Source: CAWCDJ01 sp963778675
GTDB lineage: Bacteria; Acidobacteriota; Terriglobia; Bryobacterales; Bryobacteraceae
Direction: 5' to 3'
Length of the DNA: 64,000 nucleotides
Assembly: GCA_963778675.1 (NCBI GenBank)
Contig: CAVZVI010000014.1
Span: forward strand, 558,001-622,000
Shown piece by piece: positions 9,790 through 17,557 of the stretch. A program made the position numbers and the translations under genes. The stretch's first letter is position 1; every line of letters starts with the position of its first letter. The notes below the pieces were generated by a model that did not search any database, was not told the origin of the DNA, and saw only the letters and a list, made by a program, of their open reading frames with translations.

Positions 9790-11892
9790 ATGGTCACCTA
9801 CTCGACCTCGGACGGAGTCGCCTTCCTGGCGGTGGATAATCCGCCTGTCAACGCGCTCAGCCCGGCCGTTGCGGAGGCTCTCGGAGCTGCCCTGGACAGG
9901 GCCGCGGCCGACCCCGAAGTTCACGCCATCGTAGTCATGGGCGCCGGCCGCACCTTTATCGCGGGCGCCGATATCCACGTCCTCGAGGATGCGGCCTGGG
10001 GCCGTTGGCCGGTAGGTCCGGGGCTGCACGCCCTGCTGGCCAAAATCGAAGATTCCGTGAAGCCTGTGGTGATGGCGATACACGGCAGCGCTTTGGGCGG
10101 AGGGCTGGAGGTCGCCATGGCCGGCCACTACCGGGTTGCCGTCGTCTCGGCGCAGCTCGGCCAGCCGGAGGTGAACCTCGGCCTCATTCCCGGGGCCGAA
10201 GGCACGCAGCGTCTGCCTCGCCTGGTGGGAATCGAAAAGGCGATCGCGATGTGCGTCTCCGGAAAGCCGTTGAGTGCTCCCGATGCGCTCTCGGCCGGCC
10301 TGATCGACGCAGTGATCGAAGGCGATCTCGCCGGCGCCGCCGCGGAGTTTGCGCGCCGTGCCGGGCCGCCGGTTAAGACTCGCGACCGCACCGGCAAGCT
10401 CGGCACAGCTGAGGCCAATGCGCCGCTATTCGCCGCCGGCCGGCAACTCGCCGCGAAAATCCGGCGCAATCAACAGGCGCCTCTGCGGGCCATCGAGGCC
10501 ATCGAAGCCGCTGCTTCGATGACCTTCGACGATGGATGGCGGCGTGAGCGCGAGCTCTTTTCCGAATGCCTCGCCTCCGACCAGGTGAAATCGCTGATCC
10601 ACGCCTTCTTCGCCGAGCGCGCAGCCGGAAAAGTTCCGGGCGTGGACAAAGCCACCGCCGTGTTGCCGGTCGCGCACATCGCGATCGTCGGGGCCGGCAC
10701 CATGGGTGGAGGAATCGCCATGGCCTGCGCCAACGCGGGAATCCCCGTGCTGCTCAAGGAGTCCGACGCCGCACGGCTGGATGCAGGCATGGCCCAGATC
10801 CGCCGGAACTTCGAGATCAGCGTTCAGCGCGGACGCTTTACGGCGCGCGACGTGGAGCAGCGGCTGGCGCTCATTCATCCCCAACTGGATTACGCCGGCT
10901 TCGATGCGGCGGACCTCGTCATCGAGGCGGTCTTCGAGAACCTGCGGCTCAAGAAGCAGGTCTTCGCCGAACTCGATGTGGTGGCGCGGCCGGGCTGCAT
11001 CCTCGCCAGCAACACCTCCACACTCAGCATCGACGAGATCGCATCCGCTACGTCGCGGCCTGAGTTCGTGGCCGGCATGCACTTCTTCAGTCCGGCCAAC
11101 GTCATGCGGCTGCTCGAGATCGTGCGCGGCCGCGCGACTTCCCCCGAAGTCATCGCTACCGCCATGGCGCTTGCCAGGAAGCTGAAGAAGGTGGGTGTGC
11201 TGGTGGGAAACTGCCCGGGGTTCGCCGGAAACCGGATGTTCTTCCCCTACATTTACGAGGCCCAGTTTCTGGTGGAAGACGGCGCGACGCCCGAGCAGGT
11301 CGACCGCGAACTCACCGCTTTCGGTATGGCCATGGGCCCCTTCGCGGTCGACGACATGGCCGGAATCGACGTCGCCTGGCGGGTCCGCCAGGAGCTTCGC
11401 CATTTCGATGGCCCTGGCCGCAAGCCCCTGGTGCAAGACCAGCTCTACGCCATGGGCCGTTATGGTCAGAAGACCGGGAAGGGTTGGTATACCTATGGCA
11501 GCGGCCGCCAGCCCGTGCCTGATCCGGAAGTCGTCGTCCTGATCGAGAAGTCCGCGCGGGATGCCGGCATCGAGCGCCGCTCCATCGGGAGCCGGGAGAT
11601 CGTCGAGCGCACTATCTATGCGCTGGTGAATGAAGGCGCGCGGGTGCTGGAAGAAGGCTTCGCGCTGCGCGCTTCCGATATCGACGTGATCTACCTCAAC
11701 GGCTACGGGTTTCCTGCCTGGCGCGGCGGCCCGATGTTCTTCGCGGATCTCATCGGCCTCGGCAACGTCTGCGAAACCATCGACCGCTTTCATCGGGAAT
11801 TCGGCCCGCGATGGGAGCCTGCGCACCTGCTCGTGCAGCTCGCCGCTAAGGGCGGCAGCTTCCGGGAGTACGACCGGGAACGGCGCTGCTGA
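9790..11892 (+). CDS. Bifunctional enoyl-CoA hydratase/3-hydroxyacyl-CoA dehydrogenase (FadB/FadJ-like)
   Basis: Cytoplasmic fatty-acid beta-oxidation enzyme of 700 aa. The N-terminal crotonase domain has the oxyanion-hole segment near GADIHVLE and both catalytic Glu residues (GGGLEVAMAGHYR and IPGAEGTQRLP). The middle domain has the NAD-binding GAGTMGGG at about residue 299 and the dehydrogenase His in MHFFSPANVM, followed by two C-terminal 3HCDH domains. It trims enoyl-CoA to 3-ketoacyl-CoA by hydration and NAD-dependent oxidation. No thiolase gene is next to it; the neighbouring DedA gene is convergent. The length is the usual one. Confidence 0.93.
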   Translation: MVTYSTSDGVAFLAVDNPPVNALSPAVAEALGAALDRAAADPEVHAIVVMGAGRTFIAGADIHVLEDAAWGRWPVGPGLHALLAKIEDSVKPVVMAIHGSALGGGLEVAMAGHYRVAVVSAQLGQPEVNLGLIPGAEGTQRLPRLVGIEKAIAMCVSGKPLSAPDALSAGLIDAVIEGDLAGAAAEFARRAGPPVKTRDRTGKLGTAEANAPLFAAGRQLAAKIRRNQQAPLRAIEAIEAAASMTFDDGWRRERELFSECLASDQVKSLIHAFFAERAAGKVPGVDKATAVLPVAHIAIVGAGTMGGGIAMACANAGIPVLLKESDAARLDAGMAQIRRNFEISVQRGRFTARDVEQRLALIHPQLDYAGFDAADLVIEAVFENLRLKKQVFAELDVVARPGCILASNTSTLSIDEIASATSRPEFVAGMHFFSPANVMRLLEIVRGRATSPEVIATAMALARKLKKVGVLVGNCPGFAGNRMFFPYIYEAQFLVEDGATPEQVDRELTAFGMAMGPFAVDDMAGIDVAWRVRQELRHFDGPGRKPLVQDQLYAMGRYGQKTGKGWYTYGSGRQPVPDPEVVVLIEKSARDAGIERRSIGSREIVERTIYALVNEGARVLEEGFALRASDIDVIYLNGYGFPAWRGGPMFFADLIGLGNVCETIDRFHREFGPRWEPAHLLVQLAAKGGSFREYDRERRC

Positions 11893-11901
11893 CAGCCGGT
11901 T

Positions 11902-12816
11902 TCATTGCCCGTCGAGCTTCCACCAGGAGTCGGGGCCGCCCTGCAGCGGACGCACCCGGGTGAAGCCGTGGTTCATCAGGAGCAGCGCCGCACGGGCGCT
12001 GGAAGCTTCGTTCGGTCAAGTGCAGAACAGCACGATGTCGCGATCGCGGGGGAACTCCGCCTGGCGCGCGGGCAGGTCCTCGGCGGGAATGTGGATGGCG
12101 CCCGGAATCGAACCGGCGTCGTTCGCCAGGCTGCTTCGCACATCCACAATCATCACCTCTTCGCCGGCGCGCAGCTTGTCGCGCAGTTCTCCGGCAGTGA
12201 TGCGGGCCACCGAGAGCTTCTTCAGGAAGCGCTTCCGCTGCACAACCTTCCAGGTGAACCACGCCGCCAGCAGTCCGATCACCAGCAGGAGGAGTCCTCG
12301 CCCGGTACGGGCGGCATACGCGGCTACGGTTTCCAGTTGTCCGCTAAAGATGTAGCCAAGCGCAACGTACGAGGAGATCCAGATGAGGGCGCCCAGGCCG
12401 TCAAATAGCAGGAAGCGCGCGCGCCTGGCGCCGGAACTGCCCGCCAGGGGCGCGGCTACCGCATTCAGACCGGGCACGAACTTGGCTACCAGCAGCGAGG
12501 CCATGCCGTATCGGATGAACGAGTTCTCGGTCCTCCGGACGCACGAATCCGGTTCCAGCGCCACCCGGCAGATGAGGCGCAGAACCTTCGCCCCGCGGCT
12601 CCTGCCGAGTTGAAACCAGATATTGTCCGCGATCAGGCAGGCGATCATGCCGTAGAGCAGAATCAGGCGCAGGTCCAGCTTGCCCAACCGGGCCAGCGCA
12701 CCGCAAGCGAGCAATAACGGCACCGAGGGCAAGGGCAAAGCCCCCTGTTCCGCCAGCAGCCAGACAAACAACAGCAGATAGCCGTGTCGAATCAGAAATT
12801 GTAGGATGTGGCCCAT
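11902..12816 (-). CDS. DedA-family membrane protein fused to rhodanese domain, with in-frame TGA (possible selenoprotein)
   Basis: From ATG 12816 the frame encodes a DedA-type membrane domain (about residues 1-195, several membrane segments, PLPSVPLLLACG near the start) and then a rhodanese domain. Read conventionally it stops at TGA 12016-12018 after 266 aa, directly after FCT. The same frame continues with PNEASSARAALLLMNHG and RVRPLQGG up to TGA 11902, giving 304 aa. In DedA-rhodanese fusions the active loop normally reads YC-x-C-PNEA, so the TGA sits exactly on the second Cys. Either this is a selenocysteine codon (C265-T266-U267), or a TGC/TGT to TGA nonsense change or sequence error. 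A hairpin lies just downstream. The role of the family is probably lipid or anion flipping coupled to sulfur transfer. Confidence 0.75.
11983..12001 (-). promoter_or_regulatory. SECIS-like hairpin downstream of in-frame TGA
   Basis: On the transcript, 14 nt after the UGA, a perfect 7-bp stem CAGCGCC/GGCGCUG closes a 5-nt loop CGUGC. The loop begins 22 nt after the UGA and has G as its second base. These match the usual description of bacterial SECIS elements (apical loop roughly 16-37 nt after UGA, G among the first two loop bases). The region is GC rich and encodes Ala/Arg codons, so chance is possible. Confidence 0.4.
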
Positions 12817-13084
12817 GGATTGCCGGAAATGGTCGCCGTTTCTGCAGTATAACCTCCCTTGGTGCGGTGCATCCGCTTGGCTGGGTAATTTTCCGTTGCG
12901 CTGAATACGTTGCTGTGCTACACCTTGGGCGGGAGGTATCGAGGGGTGTATATGTCGCTGCTGAGGCGATTCGGTCCCCGTCCCGAGCTCCGCCCGGTGC
13001 CCCCGGCAATCCCTGACTTCCGCAGGCCGCGATCGCACGGTCTACTCCGACTTTCGGGGTTAATCGGGAAAGGAAGGTGAAGCC

Positions 13085-13759
13085 ATGCAGAGCGTGGAGT
13101 CGAGAACAGACGATCCATTGGTTCGAAGGACGCTGCTGGCCGGCGGACTGGGGGCGGCCCTGGGTTTTCAGGGCTGGCGGCTGGCAGTTTACGGGTTCGC
13201 GCTCTCAATGCCCTGGTACGGGGTGGCGTGGGTGTGGCTCGGGCATATCTTCCTCGGCGTCAGCGTCGGGATGACGGCGAGGACGGCACGCTGGTGGAAG
13301 CGTGGAATCGCGCTCGGTTTGGCGTTTGGGATTGCGTCCGCTTTCGGCGCGCTGGCCCTGGGATGGCGATGGGTGCCGTACGGGATCGCCGCCATCACCG
13401 CGAGCGTTCTGTCCGGACTGCTGATTGCCCTGATTGCGGATGCGGTGTTTCCATTCACCCGTCCGGCGCTCAATCCGCAGGTCCCCGCGTTCAAATCGCA
13501 TGGGATCGGAGAGCGGACGAGGCCGGGTACCCGCCCCCGGAGCCAGCTCGGACAGCGTCTGGCCCGGGAAAAAGACCTGCTCGAAGGCCTCGACCGTGAG
13601 CGTGCCCGCCGGCGCAATTCCGCATACGGCAAGGCCGCCGAAGAACGTATTGTCTGGAGCGAGTTGCTGGACTTGGAACTCCAGGACATCGACGAACGTC
13701 TGGAGCGGATCTGTCACGAAACCGACGACCCGTCCAAGCGGCGTCCATTGCAGCTCTGA
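13085..13759 (+). CDS. Hypothetical membrane protein with charged C-terminal coiled coil
   Basis: Unknown protein of 224 aa. A ribosome site AAGGAAGG lies just before ATG 13085. Roughly residues 15-125 form four hydrophobic segments (for example around WYGVAWVWLGHIFLGVSVGM and ITASVLSGLLIALIADAVF), ending near FPFTRP. The remaining 95 residues are hydrophilic and rich in Glu/Arg, with a helical stretch (LLEGLDRERARRR to ERLERICHE) that could be a coiled coil. I do not recognise the family. It is convergent with the small gene at 13770. Confidence 0.7.
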   Translation: MQSVESRTDDPLVRRTLLAGGLGAALGFQGWRLAVYGFALSMPWYGVAWVWLGHIFLGVSVGMTARTARWWKRGIALGLAFGIASAFGALALGWRWVPYGIAAITASVLSGLLIALIADAVFPFTRPALNPQVPAFKSHGIGERTRPGTRPRSQLGQRLAREKDLLEGLDRERARRRNSAYGKAAEERIVWSELLDLELQDIDERLERICHETDDPSKRRPLQL

Positions 13760-13769
13760 CTTTGGTCAG

Positions 13770-13991
13770 TCAGGCCGCATTGGCGATCTCGAGGAGCCTC
13801 AGCGGGACCCGGTAGAGTTGATCGCCAACCCGGATCTCGGCCCAGTATTCCTCAAAGTTGTCACTGGGCCTCTTCAGTTTCCGCACGGTAATCGTGTACT
13901 CCGTCCCTGCCGGCAGAGTCACCGGGGAATTGGTGCGGTTTCCGTACTGATCGACGGGTTCGGCGCCGGATAGTTCTCGGATGAGTCGCAT
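13770..13991 (-). CDS. Small hypothetical protein, beta-rich
   Basis: A 73-aa protein without signal peptide or membrane segment. It starts MRLIRELSGAEPVD and contains alternating hydrophobic residues (EYTITVRKL, WAEIRVGDQLYRVPLRLLEI) suggesting a small beta-barrel or sandwich. No family recognised. It sits 11 bp from the convergent membrane protein and 89 bp beyond the ArsR gene, in the same direction, so it could be read through from that operon. Confidence 0.55.
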   Translation of the reverse strand: MRLIRELSGAEPVDQYGNRTNSPVTLPAGTEYTITVRKLKRPSDNFEEYWAEIRVGDQLYRVPLRLLEIANAA

Positions 13992-14080
13992 AATCCCCTG
14001 CTTTCATCTTAGCGCCGCAGACGGATACAATCCCAGTCGCCGGGCCGGATGTGACGAAAGACCCTGGCACGGAAAGACGG

Positions 14081-14416
14081 CTAGACCACCAGTTTGCGCT
14101 CGTTTCGCAGTTGCGCCCGGAGCACGTTGCGGATTAACTGGCAGGCCTCCTTGACTTCCGGCAGCGTGAGCGAGCAGTGGATCTGTTTCCCGTCGCGATG
14201 GGTGGTTACGACACCGGCGGCCTTCAGAATCGCCAGGTGCTGCGACACGTTGGGCAGGGTGATGCCCAACGCCGATTGCATCTCGGAAACTGAATACGAC
14301 CGCTTGGCGAGAAGATCGAGCATGCGGAGGCGGGTGGCGTTGGCGAAAGCCTTGCAGATACGCACCTGCATCTCGAATATCTGCTCGTCGGCCTCGGGGC
14401 TGCAAGCTTTCGCCAT
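14081..14416 (-). CDS. ArsR-family winged-helix transcriptional regulator
   Basis: A 111-aa helix-turn-helix repressor of the ArsR/SmtB type. Start ATG 14416 is chosen because AGAGGA lies 6 nt upstream. The core reads FANATRLRMLDLLAKRSYSVSEM, then the recognition region LPNVSQHLAILKAAGVV and a beta wing with HRDGKQIHCSL. The Cys residues at positions 5 and 20 could belong to a metal or redox sensor but do not form the classic ELCVC metal box. It is the last gene of the porin-cytochrome operon, 53 bp after the cytochrome b gene, and likely controls that operon. Confidence 0.88.
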   Translation of the reverse strand: MAKACSPEADEQIFEMQVRICKAFANATRLRMLDLLAKRSYSVSEMQSALGITLPNVSQHLAILKAAGVVTTHRDGKQIHCSLTLPEVKEACQLIRNVLRAQLRNERKLVV

Positions 14417-14469
14417 GGATTCCTCTGACTGCATTTTATAACGGATACACGCCTCTGGTTTGGCGAACA

Positions 14470-15081
14470 TCATTCCGCGCGGCCCATGGTGATCGCGCGC
14501 ACCAGGGCGGAGGGGGTCGGACCCGTCGTCGCCAAATAGATGTGGCCGATCAGAAAAGCCAGAAAAAGATAGGCGCCCAGAGTATGAGCCGGCCCGAGCA
14601 GCCAGAGTCCTCCCGCCCGATCGAACAGATCCGGCCAGCGGTCCGCCCCCCACATCAGTACGCCGGTGACGATCTGGAACGGCAGCAGGATATTGAGCAG
14701 GGCCAGGTACGTGATCTTCTGCAGCGGATTCAGCTTCCGCCGGGGGTCGGTCTCCATGGGATGCTTTTCGCCCTTGAAGATTCCGTACAGGTAGAAGCGG
14801 GCTTGAAGGACTGCGGCCCCGGTGAAGTCGTCCATCTTCGGAAGGAAGTGATGGTACTTTTCCGCCGTCAGATGATAGAAAGCGCCCAGAAAGGCGTTGA
14901 GAATCAAGGCCAGCGCGAGCCAAAGGTGAACGCGAACGGCGATGGCCAGGGACCCGAGAATCCCGAAGCGGTCGGGGTAGTGGATCGCCAGCCCGGTCAG
15001 AATCAGGAGGATCATGACGGCGGCCTGCAGCCAGTGCCAGATCCTCTCGTGGAGCGAATATAAAGGCGTGGTGGAATTCAT
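14470..15081 (-). CDS. Integral membrane cytochrome b (formate dehydrogenase gamma/thiosulfate reductase-type)
   Basis: A 203-aa membrane protein with four hydrophobic segments (starting near AAVMILLILTGLAIHY) and candidate heme-ligand His residues in LHERIWHWLQ, RVHLWL, GAFYHLTAEKYHH, AHTLGAYLF and IGHIYLA. It resembles the cytochrome b561/FdnI-type subunits that exchange electrons with menaquinol. The start ATG overlaps the stop of the octaheme gene by 4 bp (ATGA), so translation is probably coupled and the two proteins likely form a complex at the inner membrane. Confidence 0.85.
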   Translation of the reverse strand: MNSTTPLYSLHERIWHWLQAAVMILLILTGLAIHYPDRFGILGSLAIAVRVHLWLALALILNAFLGAFYHLTAEKYHHFLPKMDDFTGAAVLQARFYLYGIFKGEKHPMETDPRRKLNPLQKITYLALLNILLPFQIVTGVLMWGADRWPDLFDRAGGLWLLGPAHTLGAYLFLAFLIGHIYLATTGPTPSALVRAITMGRAE

Positions 15082-17138
15082 AAACGACCTCTCAGGAAGC
15101 GAAGCATTCCATGCACCAGGCTGAATGCCGCGGCCCCAACGATCGAGAGCCAGCCGGCCCATTCGACCCACGGCGCGCGGCTGTTGCCGATGATATAGAA
15201 CGATTCGAGCAGGGGACGATTGTCGAATGCCGGCTCCTTCCCGCCGAAGTTCACGACGTTAACGGCGCGGCCGCCGAAGATCACCGGAACGCCCCTGGGC
15301 AGGAACGTATTCAGGTCGAGCGGCCGGTGCAGCATGCTGTTGGAGGAGTGGCAGGCCGTGCATTGCTTGACCGCCTGCCCCTTGCCGGCGATGCTGTGGC
15401 TCATTGCCCAGGGCACCACCTCGATGCGCAGCTCCGGGTCCGAAACCGCGGCATACTTCTGCAGCAGACCCTTCACCAGCGCGATTTTGGCCGGGGTATC
15501 GTAGACCGCCTGGGGAATATCGATGATGCCGTCCTGGTCACCGAAGGCTTTCACGATTTCGGGACGATACTTCCACTCGCCATCGGCTGGCAGAGACTGG
15601 AAGAACGCCTGCTGCACCTGCCAGGTAAAGACCGGGCGGCCCTTGGCCTTGTCGAACCAGTAGTTGCCGGTGATGAGGTTGGTCGGGCGGATCTGCAGGT
15701 GATTGTTCTTGTCGCGCGTCGGGATGTACGCGGGCTTGTAGCCGGTGATGTCGGATTCGGGATCGACGATGCTGCCGTCGATACCGCGGAACGTAATGCG
15801 GCTGGTGCCGGTATCCATCAGGAAGCCCCAATCGTCGCTGCGGTAGGCCCAGAAATGCACCGCCGGAATGTGGCAGGTCTGGCAGGCGAGGGCCCGGAAA
15901 TGCAGGCTCTTGTAGGGCAGGAAGGCGTGTAGTTTCTCCGCCTCGTGGCAGTCGCCGCAGCTGCGCATGGTGTTGTGGCGCAGGACATTCACGGTTTCGG
16001 GTGGGATATTGCCGCGTGCGAAGTTGTGGTCGGGGCGCCGCAGATAGACCGCGATGTCTTCGCCTGCGGGTTTGTAGCGCAGGTTCTTCTGGGGGTCCTC
16101 CTGAATCATTCTTCCCGGGTTATTGGGTGAGAAGTGGCAATCGATGCATACCAGTCCCTTGGCCGCGTGGGCGTCCCAGGGAAAGTTCATGTGCTCCTTG
16201 CCGACAATCTTGGGAGTGACGGTGTCGCTGATCTTCGCGCCGTTATAGATCCATCCGGCCTTTTCCGTGCCGCGCATGATGTCGGCGTGCTGAATGGGCT
16301 GGATTTCGGTGGTGTTGCGAGCCGTGAAACCGTGGCACTGGGCACAATTCTCGAGGGTCGGGTCGGAGAGCTTGAGTACATCGTTCTTCACGGTGCCATC
16401 GGGGTTGAATGCCGCGCGGTTATAAGCGAAGCTGCCGGTGGCATTCGCCGTCACGACGCCGGTATCGGCCAGCGTTGCGTTGTTGGCCCACCGGAAGTTC
16501 CCTTCGGCTACTTCTTTCTTGCGGGCCCCCCGGCTGGCCTGGGGCACATGGCACAGGAAGCAGTCCGCTTCAGCGATACCGCTCTTCTGCCAGTCCCAGG
16601 GCGTCACCTGGCCCGTTTCGCGGTCGCGGATCGTGTAGGAGGGGTCGAGCGGACCGTCCGGCCTGGCATCGGGCGTGAGAAAACGGCGGCCCTTCAGATC
16701 GAACTCCGAGATGCCTCCGCCGGTGTGGCAGCCGCCGCACTTGGTGAGCCACTCGGGCTGGCTCATGTCGGCGTCGGCTCCGTCGTGAATGCCAGCATGC
16801 GTGAGCTGGCGGTTCGGAATGATGGAGAACTTTCCGAACATGCCGGGCGAGGAATTGAACCCGGCGACTCCGTGGTTCCGCAGGAGGTTCGGATCCATCT
16901 CCGCTTTGCCTTGCTGAAAATGAAAGCTGTTGGAGATGTAATCGTAATCGTGGCAGTCGCCGCCGCAGGTGCGCCGGGTGCTGATGGGCTTTCCTGTTTC
17001 CAGCACGTTCCGCCCGGATTCGTCCTTGAGCGTGATGGAGGGGTGCGCCAGCCGGGGACTGGCGGCGGGCGTCTGAGCGAGTGCGGCGGTCAGCGGCAGT
17101 GCCAGTGCCGCGAGGGTCCAAACGAACGAGTTCTGCAT
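15078..17138 (-). CDS. Membrane-anchored octaheme c-type cytochrome
   Basis: Periplasmic cytochrome of 686 aa with a signal peptide (MQNSFVWTLAALALPLTAALA). It has eight heme-attachment motifs: an unusual CX3CH (CGGDCH, residues about 58-63) followed by CGGCH, CFLCH, CAQCH, CIDCH, CGDCH, CQTCH and CTACH. One membrane segment near the C-terminus (WLSIVGAAAFSLVHGML) should anchor it in the inner membrane, next to its cytochrome b partner, whose start it overlaps. I cannot assign it to OTR/HAO-type octaheme enzymes with certainty. Likely a menaquinol-linked electron carrier or a terminal reductase. It starts at ATG 17138; longer upstream reading would remove the signal. Confidence 0.88.
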   Translation of the reverse strand: MQNSFVWTLAALALPLTAALAQTPAASPRLAHPSITLKDESGRNVLETGKPISTRRTCGGDCHDYDYISNSFHFQQGKAEMDPNLLRNHGVAGFNSSPGMFGKFSIIPNRQLTHAGIHDGADADMSQPEWLTKCGGCHTGGGISEFDLKGRRFLTPDARPDGPLDPSYTIRDRETGQVTPWDWQKSGIAEADCFLCHVPQASRGARKKEVAEGNFRWANNATLADTGVVTANATGSFAYNRAAFNPDGTVKNDVLKLSDPTLENCAQCHGFTARNTTEIQPIQHADIMRGTEKAGWIYNGAKISDTVTPKIVGKEHMNFPWDAHAAKGLVCIDCHFSPNNPGRMIQEDPQKNLRYKPAGEDIAVYLRRPDHNFARGNIPPETVNVLRHNTMRSCGDCHEAEKLHAFLPYKSLHFRALACQTCHIPAVHFWAYRSDDWGFLMDTGTSRITFRGIDGSIVDPESDITGYKPAYIPTRDKNNHLQIRPTNLITGNYWFDKAKGRPVFTWQVQQAFFQSLPADGEWKYRPEIVKAFGDQDGIIDIPQAVYDTPAKIALVKGLLQKYAAVSDPELRIEVVPWAMSHSIAGKGQAVKQCTACHSSNSMLHRPLDLNTFLPRGVPVIFGGRAVNVVNFGGKEPAFDNRPLLESFYIIGNSRAPWVEWAGWLSIVGAAAFSLVHGMLRFLRGRL

Positions 17139-17203
17139 GACTGTCTTCTCACCGATCGGGTTGGTATCCCGGCCGCGGGCCAGCCACGGCCGGGAGAATG
17201 GGC

Positions 17204-17545
17204 CTATTTGCCGCAGGTCTCGGGTTGGGGAGAATCGGCGGCGTGGTTGATCACGAACGTCTGGACATCCAGCAGGCGGTCGTCGGGCATGAACTTGGTG
17301 AGCGCTTCGGTCCCTCCGGCGTGCTTGCCTTTCTCGAAGTAGATGCGCCATTGGGCCTGGGTCTTGGTCAGCGGCGACACTTCGCCTCCCTTGGCGCCCT
17401 TGGTGTGGCACTCCTTGCAGGTCTGGCGGAAGTAGTTTCGGCCTTTGGTCTCGCTGCCCCGCTTCGTTGAGCCGGCTACCGCCAGCCCGGCGAGCACCGT
17501 GAGCGCCGCGAGGATCGTTCGAAAAGTACGGTTGTTCTTAAGCAT
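17204..17545 (-). CDS. Monoheme cytochrome c
   Basis: A small periplasmic cytochrome of 113 aa from ATG 17545, with GGAG upstream. A signal segment (ILAALTVLAGLAVAG) is followed by one heme site CKECH near residue 45 and a Met in KFMPDDRLLD that may be the second ligand. It lies 12 bp after the porin gene and 65 bp before the octaheme gene, so it probably shuttles electrons between these partners. Confidence 0.87.
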   Translation of the reverse strand: MLKNNRTFRTILAALTVLAGLAVAGSTKRGSETKGRNYFRQTCKECHTKGAKGGEVSPLTKTQAQWRIYFEKGKHAGGTEALTKFMPDDRLLDVQTFVINHAADSPQPETCGK

Positions 17546-17557
17546 GATGGGCTCCAT

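Noticed and set aside
12952..13080. 42-codon frame ahead of the membrane protein gene (MSLLRRFGPRPELRP start)
   Set aside because: Arg/Pro-rich shadow-like composition, no homologue recognised, and its end overlaps the ribosome site of the next gene.
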